A stretch of 64,000 nt of DNA from Flavimobilis marinus (lineage in GTDB: Bacteria > Actinomycetota > Actinomycetes > Actinomycetales > Cellulomonadaceae): contig NZ_FONZ01000005.1 in assembly GCF_900113055.1 (NCBI RefSeq), forward strand, positions 62,001-126,000, read 5' to 3'. The notes under the pieces were generated by a model that was given only the letters and a program-made list of their open reading frames with translations, was not told the origin of the DNA and did not search any database. Below, one piece after another: positions 26,148 through 33,842 of the stretch; positions within the stretch are counted from its first letter, which is position 1, and each line of letters begins with the position of its first letter. Made by a program: the position numbers and the translations under genes.

Positions 26148-27227
26148 TCAGGTCCGGCGTGATCGCGCGGCAAGCTGTTGCTGGAGCAGGACGGCGACGA
26201 CGATGATCACGCCCTTGGCGACCTGCTGGGCCGAGATCGAGAGGTTGTTCTGGATGAAGATGTTCGTCAGCGTCGTGAAGATCAGGACGCCGAGGACGGT
26301 GCCGACGATGGTGCCGCGTCCGCCGGCGAGGAGGGTGCCGCCGACGACGACGGCCGCGATCGCGTCGAGCTCGTAGAGCATGCCGTTGGTGGACGAGCCG
26401 GAGTTGGTGCGGGCGAGCATCATCACGGCGGCGATGCCGGCGGCGCAGCCCGACAGGGCGTACAGGTACATGGTGTGGCGCTGCACCTTGATGCCCGCGA
26501 GCCTCGCGGCCTCGGGGTTCCCGCCGACGGCGACGGTGCGGCGCCCGAACGTCGTGCGGTTGAGCAGGAACCACCCGGCGATCGCGACCAGGATGAAGAT
26601 CCAGACGCTCGCGGAGATGCCGAGCACCTCGGCCTGGAAGACGTCCTTGAACGCGTTGACCTCGACGATCTGGGTGCGTCGGTTGGCGATGATCTCGGCC
26701 AGGCCGCGGGCCGCGACCATCATCGCCAGGGTCGCGATGAACGCCACGACCTTGCCGTAGGCGATGAGCACCCCGCTGATCAGGCCGCACACCGTCCCGA
26801 CAGCGAGCGCGGTCAGCACCATCACGCTCCAGTGCGTGTCCTCGGCCATGGTCTGGGTGGCGAGGGTCGTCGCCCAGACCGACGCGAGGCCGAGCACGGA
26901 GCCGACCGACAGGTCGATCCCGCCGCCGGTGATGACGAAGGTCATGCCGACGCTCAGCACGCCCAGGACGGCCGCGAGCCGGAGGATCGCCATGACGTTG
27001 TCGATGCTGGCGAACCGCTCGCCCGAGGTCGCGACGCCGACGACGCACAGGAGCGCGAGCGCGACGACGAGCCCGATGTTGCGGCCCGCCCCGCCGCCCA
27101 GCAGGCGGCGATAGCCCCCGGTCGGCGGGGCGGCGTCCTTGCCGGTGCGCTCGAGCGGGGCGGGTGCGTCCGGGTCGGGTGGGACGCTGCCGGCCGTGGC
27201 CAGCGAGGGGGGGATCTGCTCGCTCAC
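26148..27227 (-). CDS. Sugar ABC transporter permease (RbsC type)
   Basis: 359 residues. A long Pro-rich cytoplasmic N-terminus, then 8-10 membrane segments. BPD_transp_2 features: MTFVITGGGIDLSVGSVLGL, RRTVAVGGNPEAARLAGI (the coupling loop) and GGTLLAGGRGTIVGTVLG. The GTG start overlaps the stop of the ATPase gene (GTGA). The binding protein follows after a 69-base gap. Confidence 0.94.
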   Translation of the reverse strand: MSEQIPPSLATAGSVPPDPDAPAPLERTGKDAAPPTGGYRRLLGGGAGRNIGLVVALALLCVVGVATSGERFASIDNVMAILRLAAVLGVLSVGMTFVITGGGIDLSVGSVLGLASVWATTLATQTMAEDTHWSVMVLTALAVGTVCGLISGVLIAYGKVVAFIATLAMMVAARGLAEIIANRRTQIVEVNAFKDVFQAEVLGISASVWIFILVAIAGWFLLNRTTFGRRTVAVGGNPEAARLAGIKVQRHTMYLYALSGCAAGIAAVMMLARTNSGSSTNGMLYELDAIAAVVVGGTLLAGGRGTIVGTVLGVLIFTTLTNIFIQNNLSISAQQVAKGVIIVVAVLLQQQLAARSRRT

Positions 27228-28801
27228 GCGGCACTTCCTTCCATGACGAGGTCGAGCACGCGGTGCTCGTCGATCTGGTCTGCGGGCCCGCTGTGCAGGA
27301 CTCGGCCGTCGTCGATCACGAGGACCCGGTCGGAGAGCCCGAGGACCTCGTCGATCTCGCTCGAGACGACGACGACGGCGTTGCCCGCCTGGGCGAGGGC
27401 GTGGATCAGCTGGTAGATCTCGGCCCGGGCGCCGACGTCGACGCCGCGGGTCGGTTCGTCGAGAAGCAGCACCCGGCAGCCGTGCACGAGCCAGCGCGCG
27501 AGCATGATCTTCTGCTGGTTCCCGCCGGAGAGCGTGCGTGCCGGCCGGTCCGGGTCCGCGGGACGCAGCTCGAGCGCCGTGATCTGGTCACGGGCTGCGG
27601 CGCGCTCGGCGGTCTCGTTGAGCCAGGGCCCGCGAGCGAAGCGGCTGAAGGTCGAGAGCGTGACGTTGCGGTAGACGGCCTCGTCGAGCAGCAGGCCCTG
27701 GCTCTTGCGCTCCTCGGGGGCCAGGCCGATGCCGCGGCGCACGGCCGCGGCGACGGAGCCCGGGCGCAGCTGCTGCCCGGCGACCTTCACCGTGCCCGCC
27801 GTCGCGCGGCGCGCCCCGTAGATCGTCTCGAGGATCTCGGACCGGCCGGAGCCGACGAGCCCGGCGAGGCCGACGACCTCGCCGGCGTGGACGGAGAACG
27901 AGACGTCGGTGAACACGCCCTTCAGGCCGAGCCCCTCGACCTCGAGCAGCGTCTCCGCGCTCGCGGGCACCGCGCGGCGGGGCGGGAACACCTGCTCCAC
28001 GGTGCGCCCGGTCATGAGGCGGATCAGGTCGGCGGTGGGTGTCGTGGCTGCGGGCAGCCCGCTCGCGACGGTGCGCCCGTCCTTGAGAACGGTGATGCGG
28101 TCGCCGATCTGACGGATCTCCTCGAGCCGGTGCGAGATGTAGAGCACCGCGACGCCGGCCGAGGTGAGCTCGCGCACGACCCGGAAGAGGTTGGCGACCT
28201 CCTCGGAGTCGAGGACGGCGGAGGGTTCGTCCATGACGATGAGCCTGGCGTCGTGCGAGAGGGCGCGCGCCATGCTGACGATCTGCTTGCCGGCGGCCGA
28301 CATGCGCCCGACGTCGCGGTTGGTCGGGATGTCTCCGTGGCCGAGGCGGTCGAGGATCTCCTGCGTCCGGGCGCGGGCCTCACGGCGACGCGTCACGCCT
28401 CCCGCGGCGAGCTCGTGGCCGAGGAAGACGTTCTCGGCGACCGTGAGCCCGTCGACGACGTCAAGCTCCTGGTACATCGTGGCGACGCCGGTGGCGAGGG
28501 CGGCGACCGGGGATGCCAGCGAAGCCTTGCGGCCCTGCCAGGTGACGGTGCCTGCGTCAGGGTGGTGAGCGCCCGCGAGCACCTTGATCAGGGTCGATTT
28601 CCCTGCCCCGTTCTGGCCGAGCAGGCAGTGCACCTCCCCGGCCCGGACGTCGAGGTCGACGCCGTCGAGCGCACGGACCCCCGAGAAGGACTTGACGATC
28701 CCGCGCATCTCGAGGAGCGGGCGATCGGCCGAGGGGTCCGCGCCTCCCCGCTCCGAGGGGGCGATACGCGAGGGATGCCCGCTGTTGTCATCGTTGACCA
28801 T
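27224..28801 (-). CDS. Sugar ABC transporter ATP-binding protein (RbsA type, two ATPase domains)
   Basis: 525 residues with two fused nucleotide-binding domains. The first has GQNGAGKST, a degenerate signature MSAAGKQ and VMDEPSAVLD. The second has the degenerate Walker A GLVGSGRSE, LSGGNQQKIMLARWL and LLDEPTRGVDVG. This asymmetry is usual for RbsA/MglA/XylG proteins. First gene of the leftward sugar operon. A TTGACT/TAGGTT promoter puts transcription start at the ATG itself, so the mRNA is leaderless. Confidence 0.95.
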   Translation of the reverse strand: MVNDDNSGHPSRIAPSERGGADPSADRPLLEMRGIVKSFSGVRALDGVDLDVRAGEVHCLLGQNGAGKSTLIKVLAGAHHPDAGTVTWQGRKASLASPVAALATGVATMYQELDVVDGLTVAENVFLGHELAAGGVTRRREARARTQEILDRLGHGDIPTNRDVGRMSAAGKQIVSMARALSHDARLIVMDEPSAVLDSEEVANLFRVVRELTSAGVAVLYISHRLEEIRQIGDRITVLKDGRTVASGLPAATTPTADLIRLMTGRTVEQVFPPRRAVPASAETLLEVEGLGLKGVFTDVSFSVHAGEVVGLAGLVGSGRSEILETIYGARRATAGTVKVAGQQLRPGSVAAAVRRGIGLAPEERKSQGLLLDEAVYRNVTLSTFSRFARGPWLNETAERAAARDQITALELRPADPDRPARTLSGGNQQKIMLARWLVHGCRVLLLDEPTRGVDVGARAEIYQLIHALAQAGNAVVVVSSEIDEVLGLSDRVLVIDDGRVLHSGPADQIDEHRVLDLVMEGSAA

Positions 28802-28807
28802 GCAGAC

Positions 28808-28835
28808 AACCTAGCCGCCTTCTGCCGGGAGTCAA
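28808..28835 (-). promoter_or_regulatory. Sugar operon promoter (leaderless)
   Basis: Minus strand: -35 TTGACT (28835-28830), 16-base spacer, -10 TAGGTT (28813-28808), then six bases to ATG 28801. This is the best sigma-70-like promoter in the window. Confidence 0.75.
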
Positions 28836-28894
28836 GCAAAAGTCGCAAGGTAGTTACTCGACCGTGAGGGACTTGTGCGCATCTGTGCTTGACT
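28830..28894. promoter_or_regulatory. Predicted ROK repressor operator pair
   Basis: AGTCAAGCA at 28830-28838 and its exact complement TGCTTGACT at 28886-28894, 47 bases apart. The first covers the sugar operon -35; the second lies 6-14 bases before the ROK ATG. This arrangement suits a dimeric repressor controlling both divergent genes. Confidence 0.6.
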
Positions 28895-28900
28895 TGCTGC

Positions 28901-30073
28901 ATGTCACAGCTTGCCCAGCGGTCCGGTGGCCTCGGCGACACCCTGCAGCTCCTCCGGGACGGCCGGCCCCGCACCCGCGCGGAGCTCGCGCAGGTCACCG
29001 GCCAGTCGCGGTCCACCGTCGCCGGCCGCGTCGACGAGCTCCTCGCGCTCGGGCTCGTCAGCCCGACCGGCGAGGCGTCGTCGACCGGCGGGCGGCCTCC
29101 GGCGACGTTCGCGTTCAACCCCGCCTCCCGCACCGTCGTCGCGATCGACCTCGGTGCGACGCATGCGCGGGTGGCCGTGACCGACCTCGCCTGCACCGTG
29201 CTGGTCGAGCACCTCGAGACGATCTCGATCGCGGACGGGCCGGAGGTGGTGCTCGACCGGGTCGCCGCGATCGCCCGCCGGCTTCTGGCGGAGACGCCCG
29301 ACGCGTCCGGACGGCTGGTCGGCGTGGGCGTGGGGCTCCCAGGCCCGGTCGACCACACGACGGGACGGCCCGTGAATCCCCCGATCATGCCGGGCTGGGA
29401 CGGCTACGACGTCGCCGGGGGGCTGGCGGCCCTGCTCGGCTGCGGGGTGGTCCTGGTGGACAACGACGTCAACCTGATGGCGCTCGGCGAGCACAGCGCG
29501 CGCTACCGCGACGTCGACCACCTGCTGTTCGTCAAGGTCGCCACCGGTGTCGGCGCGGGCGTGATCAGCGACGGCGCGATCCGGCGCGGTGCCCAGGGGG
29601 CCGCGGGCGACCTCGGCCACATCGCGGTCCCGGGGTGCGAGGACGTCGTCTGTCGCTGCGGCAACCTCGGCTGCCTCGAGGCCGTGGCGGGTGGTGGGGC
29701 GATCGCGGCGCAGCTTTCCGGGGGTGAGGAGCAGGTGTCCTCGGTCGACGACGTCGTCGCGCTGGTGCGCTCGGGGGACGCCGCGGCGTCGCGCGCCGTC
29801 CGGGAGGCCGGTCGCTCGCTCGGCAAGGTGCTCGCCGCCTGCGTGAGCATGCTCAACCCGTCCGTCATCGTCGTCGGCGGCAGCCTCGCCGCACTCGGTG
29901 ACCAGCTCCTCGCGGGGATCCGCGAGGTCGTCTACGGCCGGTCGCTCCCGCTGGCGACGCAGCACCTGCGCATCGTCACGAGCCAGACGACGGGCCGCGC
30001 CGGGATCCTCGGCGCGAGCGCCATGGTGATCGACCACGTGTTCTCGAGCGACGTGCTGGAAGGGTTGGCCTAG
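28901..30073 (+). CDS. ROK family transcriptional repressor
   Basis: 390 residues from ATG 28901. N-terminal winged helix-turn-helix (TRAELAQVTGQSRSTVAGRVDELLALGLV), then the ROK sugar-kinase fold: VAIDLGATHARVAV, VGVGLPGPVDHTTG, VDNDVNLMALGEH, KVATGVGAGVISDG and the Cys/His zinc cluster CEDVVCRCGNLGCLE. XylR/NagC-type regulators of this kind bind sugars or sugar phosphates and release DNA. Divergent from the sugar operon with matching operator halves, so it is very probably the operon's repressor. Confidence 0.93.
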   Translation: MSQLAQRSGGLGDTLQLLRDGRPRTRAELAQVTGQSRSTVAGRVDELLALGLVSPTGEASSTGGRPPATFAFNPASRTVVAIDLGATHARVAVTDLACTVLVEHLETISIADGPEVVLDRVAAIARRLLAETPDASGRLVGVGVGLPGPVDHTTGRPVNPPIMPGWDGYDVAGGLAALLGCGVVLVDNDVNLMALGEHSARYRDVDHLLFVKVATGVGAGVISDGAIRRGAQGAAGDLGHIAVPGCEDVVCRCGNLGCLEAVAGGGAIAAQLSGGEEQVSSVDDVVALVRSGDAAASRAVREAGRSLGKVLAACVSMLNPSVIVVGGSLAALGDQLLAGIREVVYGRSLPLATQHLRIVTSQTTGRAGILGASAMVIDHVFSSDVLEGLA

Positions 30074-30090
30074 ACGCTCCACCGGTTCGC

Positions 30091-30096
30091 TACGGT
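30091..30096 (+). promoter_or_regulatory. -10 element, leaderless promoter of lipoprotein gene
   Basis: TACGGT, six bases before GTG 30103. Confidence 0.5.
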
Positions 30097-30102
30097 GAGG
30101 GC

Positions 30103-30918
30103 GTGAACCTGGCAACCCGGACATCTCTCGCACTGGTCGGCGCCCTCCTGCTCGCGGGCTGCTCGGGCGGCGACGCACCGGACGGTGCCGTCTCTGCCCC
30201 GACCGCCCCAGTCAGCAGCGCGGCGCCCACACCGACCGACGGCGCGCCTGAGTCCACCGCCGCCGCGACGGAGACCCGCGACGATGCTGACGGGGACGCC
30301 CCTGGCGCGGGAGGGTCGGCTGCGACCTGCACCGGTGTACCCACGGGGCCACGGGAGATCGCGGCTGGCGATGCGCTCGGCGAGTGCATCGTGACGGCGA
30401 TGGTCGCTGCGGGCAGCGGCAAGATGACGGTGGTAGCCGACGACGGGGAACCACCGACCGAGGTCGAGTTCGAGTACACCCCTGAGCTGGCCATCGTGAA
30501 CCGCGCACCGGCGCTCACGTTCGTCGTCGTGGACGACACCGCGTGGATGAACATCGAAGGGCAGTGGCACCGCGAGGGTGACGGCGCGATGGGCGACCTG
30601 CTCGCCGACGGGCTCGGCGTCCTGCGGGCCTTCAGCGACCCGCGGGCGTCCGCGGCCGTGATCGGGGCGTGCCCGGAGTGGGAGTCGTCGGGCCTGATCA
30701 CCCATGCCGACGCCGGCAACGCGATCGCCTACGAGTGCACCGCGCCGTTCGACGCCATGGGCGTCACCATGAGCTCGTACCGCATCGTGGTCGACCCGGA
30801 CTTCCTCGGCATCGAGACCGTGGCGACCGGCACGTTCATGGGCTTCACGACGACGACAACCCAGACGTTCCGCGACTGGGGCGAGCCCGTCGAGATCCCG
30901 CGACCCGAGGTCGACTGA
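30103..30918 (+). CDS. Hypothetical lipoprotein
   Basis: 271 residues. Signal peptide and lipobox (LALVGALLLAGC), an Ala/Pro/Thr/Ser-rich linker to about residue 75, then a folded domain with several beta-strand segments (GKMTVVADDG, ALTFVVVDDTAWMNIEGQWHRE, YRIVVDPDFLGIE) and cysteines that may pair. The domain resembles in outline the lipid-carrying LppX/LprG-type antiparallel sheets, but I see no decisive motif. Monocistronic, leaderless GTG start. Confidence 0.8.
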   Translation: MNLATRTSLALVGALLLAGCSGGDAPDGAVSAPTAPVSSAAPTPTDGAPESTAAATETRDDADGDAPGAGGSAATCTGVPTGPREIAAGDALGECIVTAMVAAGSGKMTVVADDGEPPTEVEFEYTPELAIVNRAPALTFVVVDDTAWMNIEGQWHREGDGAMGDLLADGLGVLRAFSDPRASAAVIGACPEWESSGLITHADAGNAIAYECTAPFDAMGVTMSSYRIVVDPDFLGIETVATGTFMGFTTTTTQTFRDWGEPVEIPRPEVD

Positions 30919-30970
30919 CCGGGGACGTCGCGGACGGCACGGCGCGGGGGATCGCGTACTCTCGGACGCC

Positions 30971-31546
30971 ATGAGGATCCGACGCAGCATCGCTCGTGCC
31001 GGCTGGGCACTGTCCGGGTGGAAGCACGTCTCGCAGCCGTTGCCGGACGACTCGATCCGCATCCTCATCGGAGCGCCGCACACGTCCAACTGGGACTTCA
31101 TCTTCATGCTGGGGATCCTCTGGGACCTCGAGCTCAGTGCGAAGTACCTGGGCAAGCACACGCTGTTCAAGCGTCCCTTCGGCCCGCTCATGCGCGCGCT
31201 CGGAGGCATCCCCGTCGACCGGCGCAACCCCGCCGGGATCGTGGACGACGTCGTCGCGCGCGTGAAGCAGGGCGAGAGCTTCTCGCTGGTGGTCACCCCC
31301 GAGGGCACTCGCGCGAAGGGCGAGTACTGGAAGTCCGGCTTCCTGCGAATCGCGGTCGAGGCCGGTCTGCCGATCACGCTCGGCTTCGTCGACCGGACGA
31401 CCAAGACGTCCGGTCTCGGGCTGACGTTCGTGCCGACCGGCGACGTGCGCACAGACATGGACACGGTCCGCGCCTTCTACGCCGACAAGTCCGGCTACCA
31501 CCCCAACAAGCGCACCGAGCCCCGCCTGCGCGAGGAAGATCGCTGA
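30971..31546 (+). CDS. 1-acyl-sn-glycerol-3-phosphate acyltransferase family protein
   Basis: 191 residues. PlsC-type motifs: APHTSNWDFIF (a variant of HxxxxD, His-Thr-Ser-Asn-Trp-Asp), FKRPFGPLMRALGGIPVDRR and TPEGTRAKGEYWKSG (the EGTR motif). These normally transfer acyl chains to lysophospholipids at the membrane. The protein is short and has no strong membrane helix, as in several actinobacterial relatives. TACTCT at 30957-30962 is a candidate -10 element. Convergent with the PNPOx gene, four bases apart. Confidence 0.9.
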   Translation: MRIRRSIARAGWALSGWKHVSQPLPDDSIRILIGAPHTSNWDFIFMLGILWDLELSAKYLGKHTLFKRPFGPLMRALGGIPVDRRNPAGIVDDVVARVKQGESFSLVVTPEGTRAKGEYWKSGFLRIAVEAGLPITLGFVDRTTKTSGLGLTFVPTGDVRTDMDTVRAFYADKSGYHPNKRTEPRLREEDR

Positions 31547-31550
31547 AGTC

Positions 31551-32207
31551 TCACGGGCGCAGGATCGCGCGACGCCACGTCGCTCCCTCCTGGGTGTAGC
31601 GCAGGCGGACGGACCCGCCGTCCGCGGCCTGCCACATCTCGACGTAACGCGGCTGCAGGACGTAGGCGCCCCAGTCGGCGCTGACGAGGTCAGGATCTGC
31701 GCGCACCTGTACGAGCGCTGCCGCCAGCTCCTCGCGCACCACGTCCACGCTCGCGACCGCCGTGGTCGGCGGGCCGGTCATCGCGCCCGCTCGCGAGAAG
31801 TCCGACCGCGCACGGAAGTCCGCGGCGCTCACGGTGGGGTCGGCAGCCGTCACCGGGCCTGCGACACGGACCTGGCGACCGAGGCTCGGCCAGAAGAAGG
31901 TCATCGCGGCCGCCCCGGTGGCGGCGAGCTCGCTCGCCTTGGGCGACGACCGGCGCGTGGCGAACCACCATCCGGCGTCGTCGACGTCCTTGAGGATCAG
32001 CACGCGAGCACTCGGGTTCCCGGCGTCGTCGGCCGTGGCGAGCGTCGCGGCGTGGGGTGCCGGGACTTCCGCGTGGATCGCCTCGGTGAGCCATCTGCGG
32101 AACAGTGCGTGCGGCGTAGGAGGAGCCGCATCGGGATCGAGCACGGGAAGCCCGTCTCGCGGCAGGACCGGCAGGGCTCGGAGTGTCTCGCGCAGAGTCG
32201 GGGCCAC
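31551..32207 (-). CDS. Pyridoxamine 5'-phosphate oxidase family protein (PdxH-like)
   Basis: 218 residues from GTG 32207. Full-length PNPOx architecture: PHAATLATADDAGNPSARVLILKDVDDAGWWFATRRSS (FMN-binding strands), MTFFWPSLGRQVRVAGPV, and a C-terminal region ADWGAYVLQPRYVEMWQ leading to RLRYTQEGATWRRAILRP, matching the C-terminal dimerisation segment of PdxH. It probably oxidises pyridoxamine/pyridoxine phosphate to PLP, though some relatives are general flavin oxidoreductases. A TAGGGT -10 lies six bases upstream. Confidence 0.88.
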   Translation of the reverse strand: MAPTLRETLRALPVLPRDGLPVLDPDAAPPTPHALFRRWLTEAIHAEVPAPHAATLATADDAGNPSARVLILKDVDDAGWWFATRRSSPKASELAATGAAAMTFFWPSLGRQVRVAGPVTAADPTVSAADFRARSDFSRAGAMTGPPTTAVASVDVVREELAAALVQVRADPDLVSADWGAYVLQPRYVEMWQAADGGSVRLRYTQEGATWRRAILRP

Positions 32208-32213
32208 GTCCCC

Positions 32214-32219
32214 ACCCTA
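32214..32219 (-). promoter_or_regulatory. -10 element, leaderless promoter of PNPOx gene
   Basis: TAGGGT on the minus strand, six bases before GTG 32207. Confidence 0.5.
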
Positions 32220-32306
32220 TCCAGGCTCCAGGTCGGCGCAGCGTTCCGGATGCGCACGCCGGGGGGCCGTCGTACGGTCGAAGCACACCGATCGAAGGAG
32301 GACCTC

Positions 32307-32480
32307 ATGGGTCTCGACGACAAGATCAAGAACGCTGCCCAGAACCTGACCGGCAAGGGCAAGGAGGGCGCCGGCAAGGCGACCGACAACGAGCGCCTCG
32401 AGGCCGAGGGTCACAAGGACCAGTCCTCGGCCTCGCTCAAGCAGGCCGGCGAGAACGTGAAGGACGCCTTCAAGGGCTGA
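32307..32480 (+). CDS. CsbD family stress-response protein
   Basis: 57 residues. Typical CsbD sequence: MGLDDKIKNAAQNLTGKGKEGAGKATDNERLEAEGHKDQ, highly charged, helical and without cysteine or membrane segment. CsbD proteins are general-stress induced in Bacillus; the molecular role is unknown. AAGGAGG lies five bases before the ATG. A candidate -10, TACGGT, is at 32273-32278. A strong terminator follows, so it is a single-gene unit. Confidence 0.92.
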   Translation: MGLDDKIKNAAQNLTGKGKEGAGKATDNERLEAEGHKDQSSASLKQAGENVKDAFKG

Positions 32481-32495
32481 CCTCTTCGCAACGAC

Positions 32496-32533
32496 GGTGC
32501 CCGCCCCGGAGATCTTCCGGGGCGGGCACCTTT
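32496..32533 (+). terminator. Rho-independent terminator of the CsbD gene
   Basis: A 15-base-pair GC-rich stem (GGTGCCCGCCCCGGA with its complement), loop GATCT, followed by TTT. The clearest intrinsic terminator in the window. Confidence 0.9.
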
Positions 32534-32609
32534 CGTCTCTGGTCAGCGCAGGGCGCGCTCTGGCACAGTGGTCTCGCTCGCGTGCGCGGGTGAGACAGGG
32601 GGCAGGGCG

Positions 32610-33842
32610 ATGACCAGGGGACACAGTGCCGTCGGAGGTGCGCTCGCGGCGGCGCTCCTGCTGTCCGGGTGCACGGGCGGCGACTCGACGCTGACGCCGG
32701 CTGGGGGAGCGCCCGCGACCAGCCGTCCTGCGCCGGCGGTCGCTGCCGACCAGCCGACGTCGCTCGGCCTGACCTGGGCTGACGGCGCGCCCGTCCTCGT
32801 CGGGGAGCTCGGTCCAGCCCGCGACGTGGACACCGACACCGACTTCGCCCGCGAGACCACCGTCGTCGACCTTGACCCGGTGCGGGCGCGGGCCGACGAC
32901 ACGCTGATCGTCCGCCAGGTCGGCGCGGTGAACATGGGCTCGATGACCATCCTCGAGTCCGATCTCCTGGGCAGGATCCGCGCGGGAGGCACCATGGACC
33001 CGTTCACCGCCGTCGGCAGCTCGGGCGGCTCCGCGACGTCGATCGTCGACGTCGACGTGGCCGAGGACGCGGTCGCGTGGACGGACACCACCTCCCTGCA
33101 CGAGACCCAGTGGCGCGTCCTCACGGCCACGGACGCCGGCGTGGCCGCGGTCGTGGCGACCAGCGACGAGTTCGACGGCGCCGACCAGATCGGCCCCGAG
33201 CCGCAGCCCACGCTGCACGACGGGCGCGTCTACTTCATCGTCCCGGGAGCAGGGTCCCCGGGGGACGGCTCCTACACGCCCGGGACGCTGGTCTCGCGCC
33301 TGCCCGACGGATCGGACCACCGGGTCGACGTCGAGGACGTCGACTGGACGGCGGCGACCGAGACGGGCCTCTACGTCGCTCAGGGCCGCGAGGACGAGGC
33401 GACGACGATCAGCGCCGTGCAGCCGGACGGCGTCGTCGAGCCGGTCCTCGAGGCCCAGACGGCTGCGCACACCGTCGCCGCACACGGGCGCTGGCTCGCG
33501 CTCGACACCGGCACGCACGCCGTCGTGCTGGACCCGACCGCGCGGGAGGCGTACGCGCTCCCGGTGGCCGAGTCCGCGCAGGTCAGCTCCGTCAGCATCG
33601 GCGACGACCTCGTGGCGTGGACGTTCTTCGGCGAGCGGTCGGACGTCCAGGTGCCCAGCGTGGTCGTCGACCTGCGCTCGAAGCGGGTCGTCCGGCTCAC
33701 GGGTCTCCTGGGCTTCGCACAGGCGCTCGGCGGTGACCTCGTCGTCCTGCGCTCGTGGGAGGAGGACGGCGCCACGGCGGACGGGAGCGGTTCGGCGAAC
33801 GCGACGCTCGTCCGGTGGCAGCGTACGGCGGCGGCACCGTGA
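32610..33842 (+). CDS. Lipoprotein array, member 1
   Basis: 410 residues from ATG 32610. Signal peptide and lipobox (GGALAAALLLSGC), a Pro/Ala linker, then about 350 residues of repeating beta-strand blocks. Recurrent local patterns: LGLTWADGAPV near the start, WRVLTATDAGVAAVVATSDEF, TLVSRLPDGS, and WLALDTGTHAVVLDP near the end. The pattern is compatible with a seven- or eight-bladed beta-propeller. It is the most divergent of four consecutive paralogues. Its stop overlaps the next start (GTGA). Likely faces the cell exterior; function unknown. Confidence 0.85.
   Translation: MTRGHSAVGGALAAALLLSGCTGGDSTLTPAGGAPATSRPAPAVAADQPTSLGLTWADGAPVLVGELGPARDVDTDTDFARETTVVDLDPVRARADDTLIVRQVGAVNMGSMTILESDLLGRIRAGGTMDPFTAVGSSGGSATSIVDVDVAEDAVAWTDTTSLHETQWRVLTATDAGVAAVVATSDEFDGADQIGPEPQPTLHDGRVYFIVPGAGSPGDGSYTPGTLVSRLPDGSDHRVDVEDVDWTAATETGLYVAQGREDEATTISAVQPDGVVEPVLEAQTAAHTVAAHGRWLALDTGTHAVVLDPTAREAYALPVAESAQVSSVSIGDDLVAWTFFGERSDVQVPSVVVDLRSKRVVRLTGLLGFAQALGGDLVVLRSWEEDGATADGSGSANATLVRWQRTAAAP

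Noticed and set aside
24970-27234. 754-codon minus-strand frame overlapping the sugar ABC permease and binding-protein genes
   Set aside because: Arg/Pro-rich with no domains, in a different frame from two well-supported transporter genes on the same strand.
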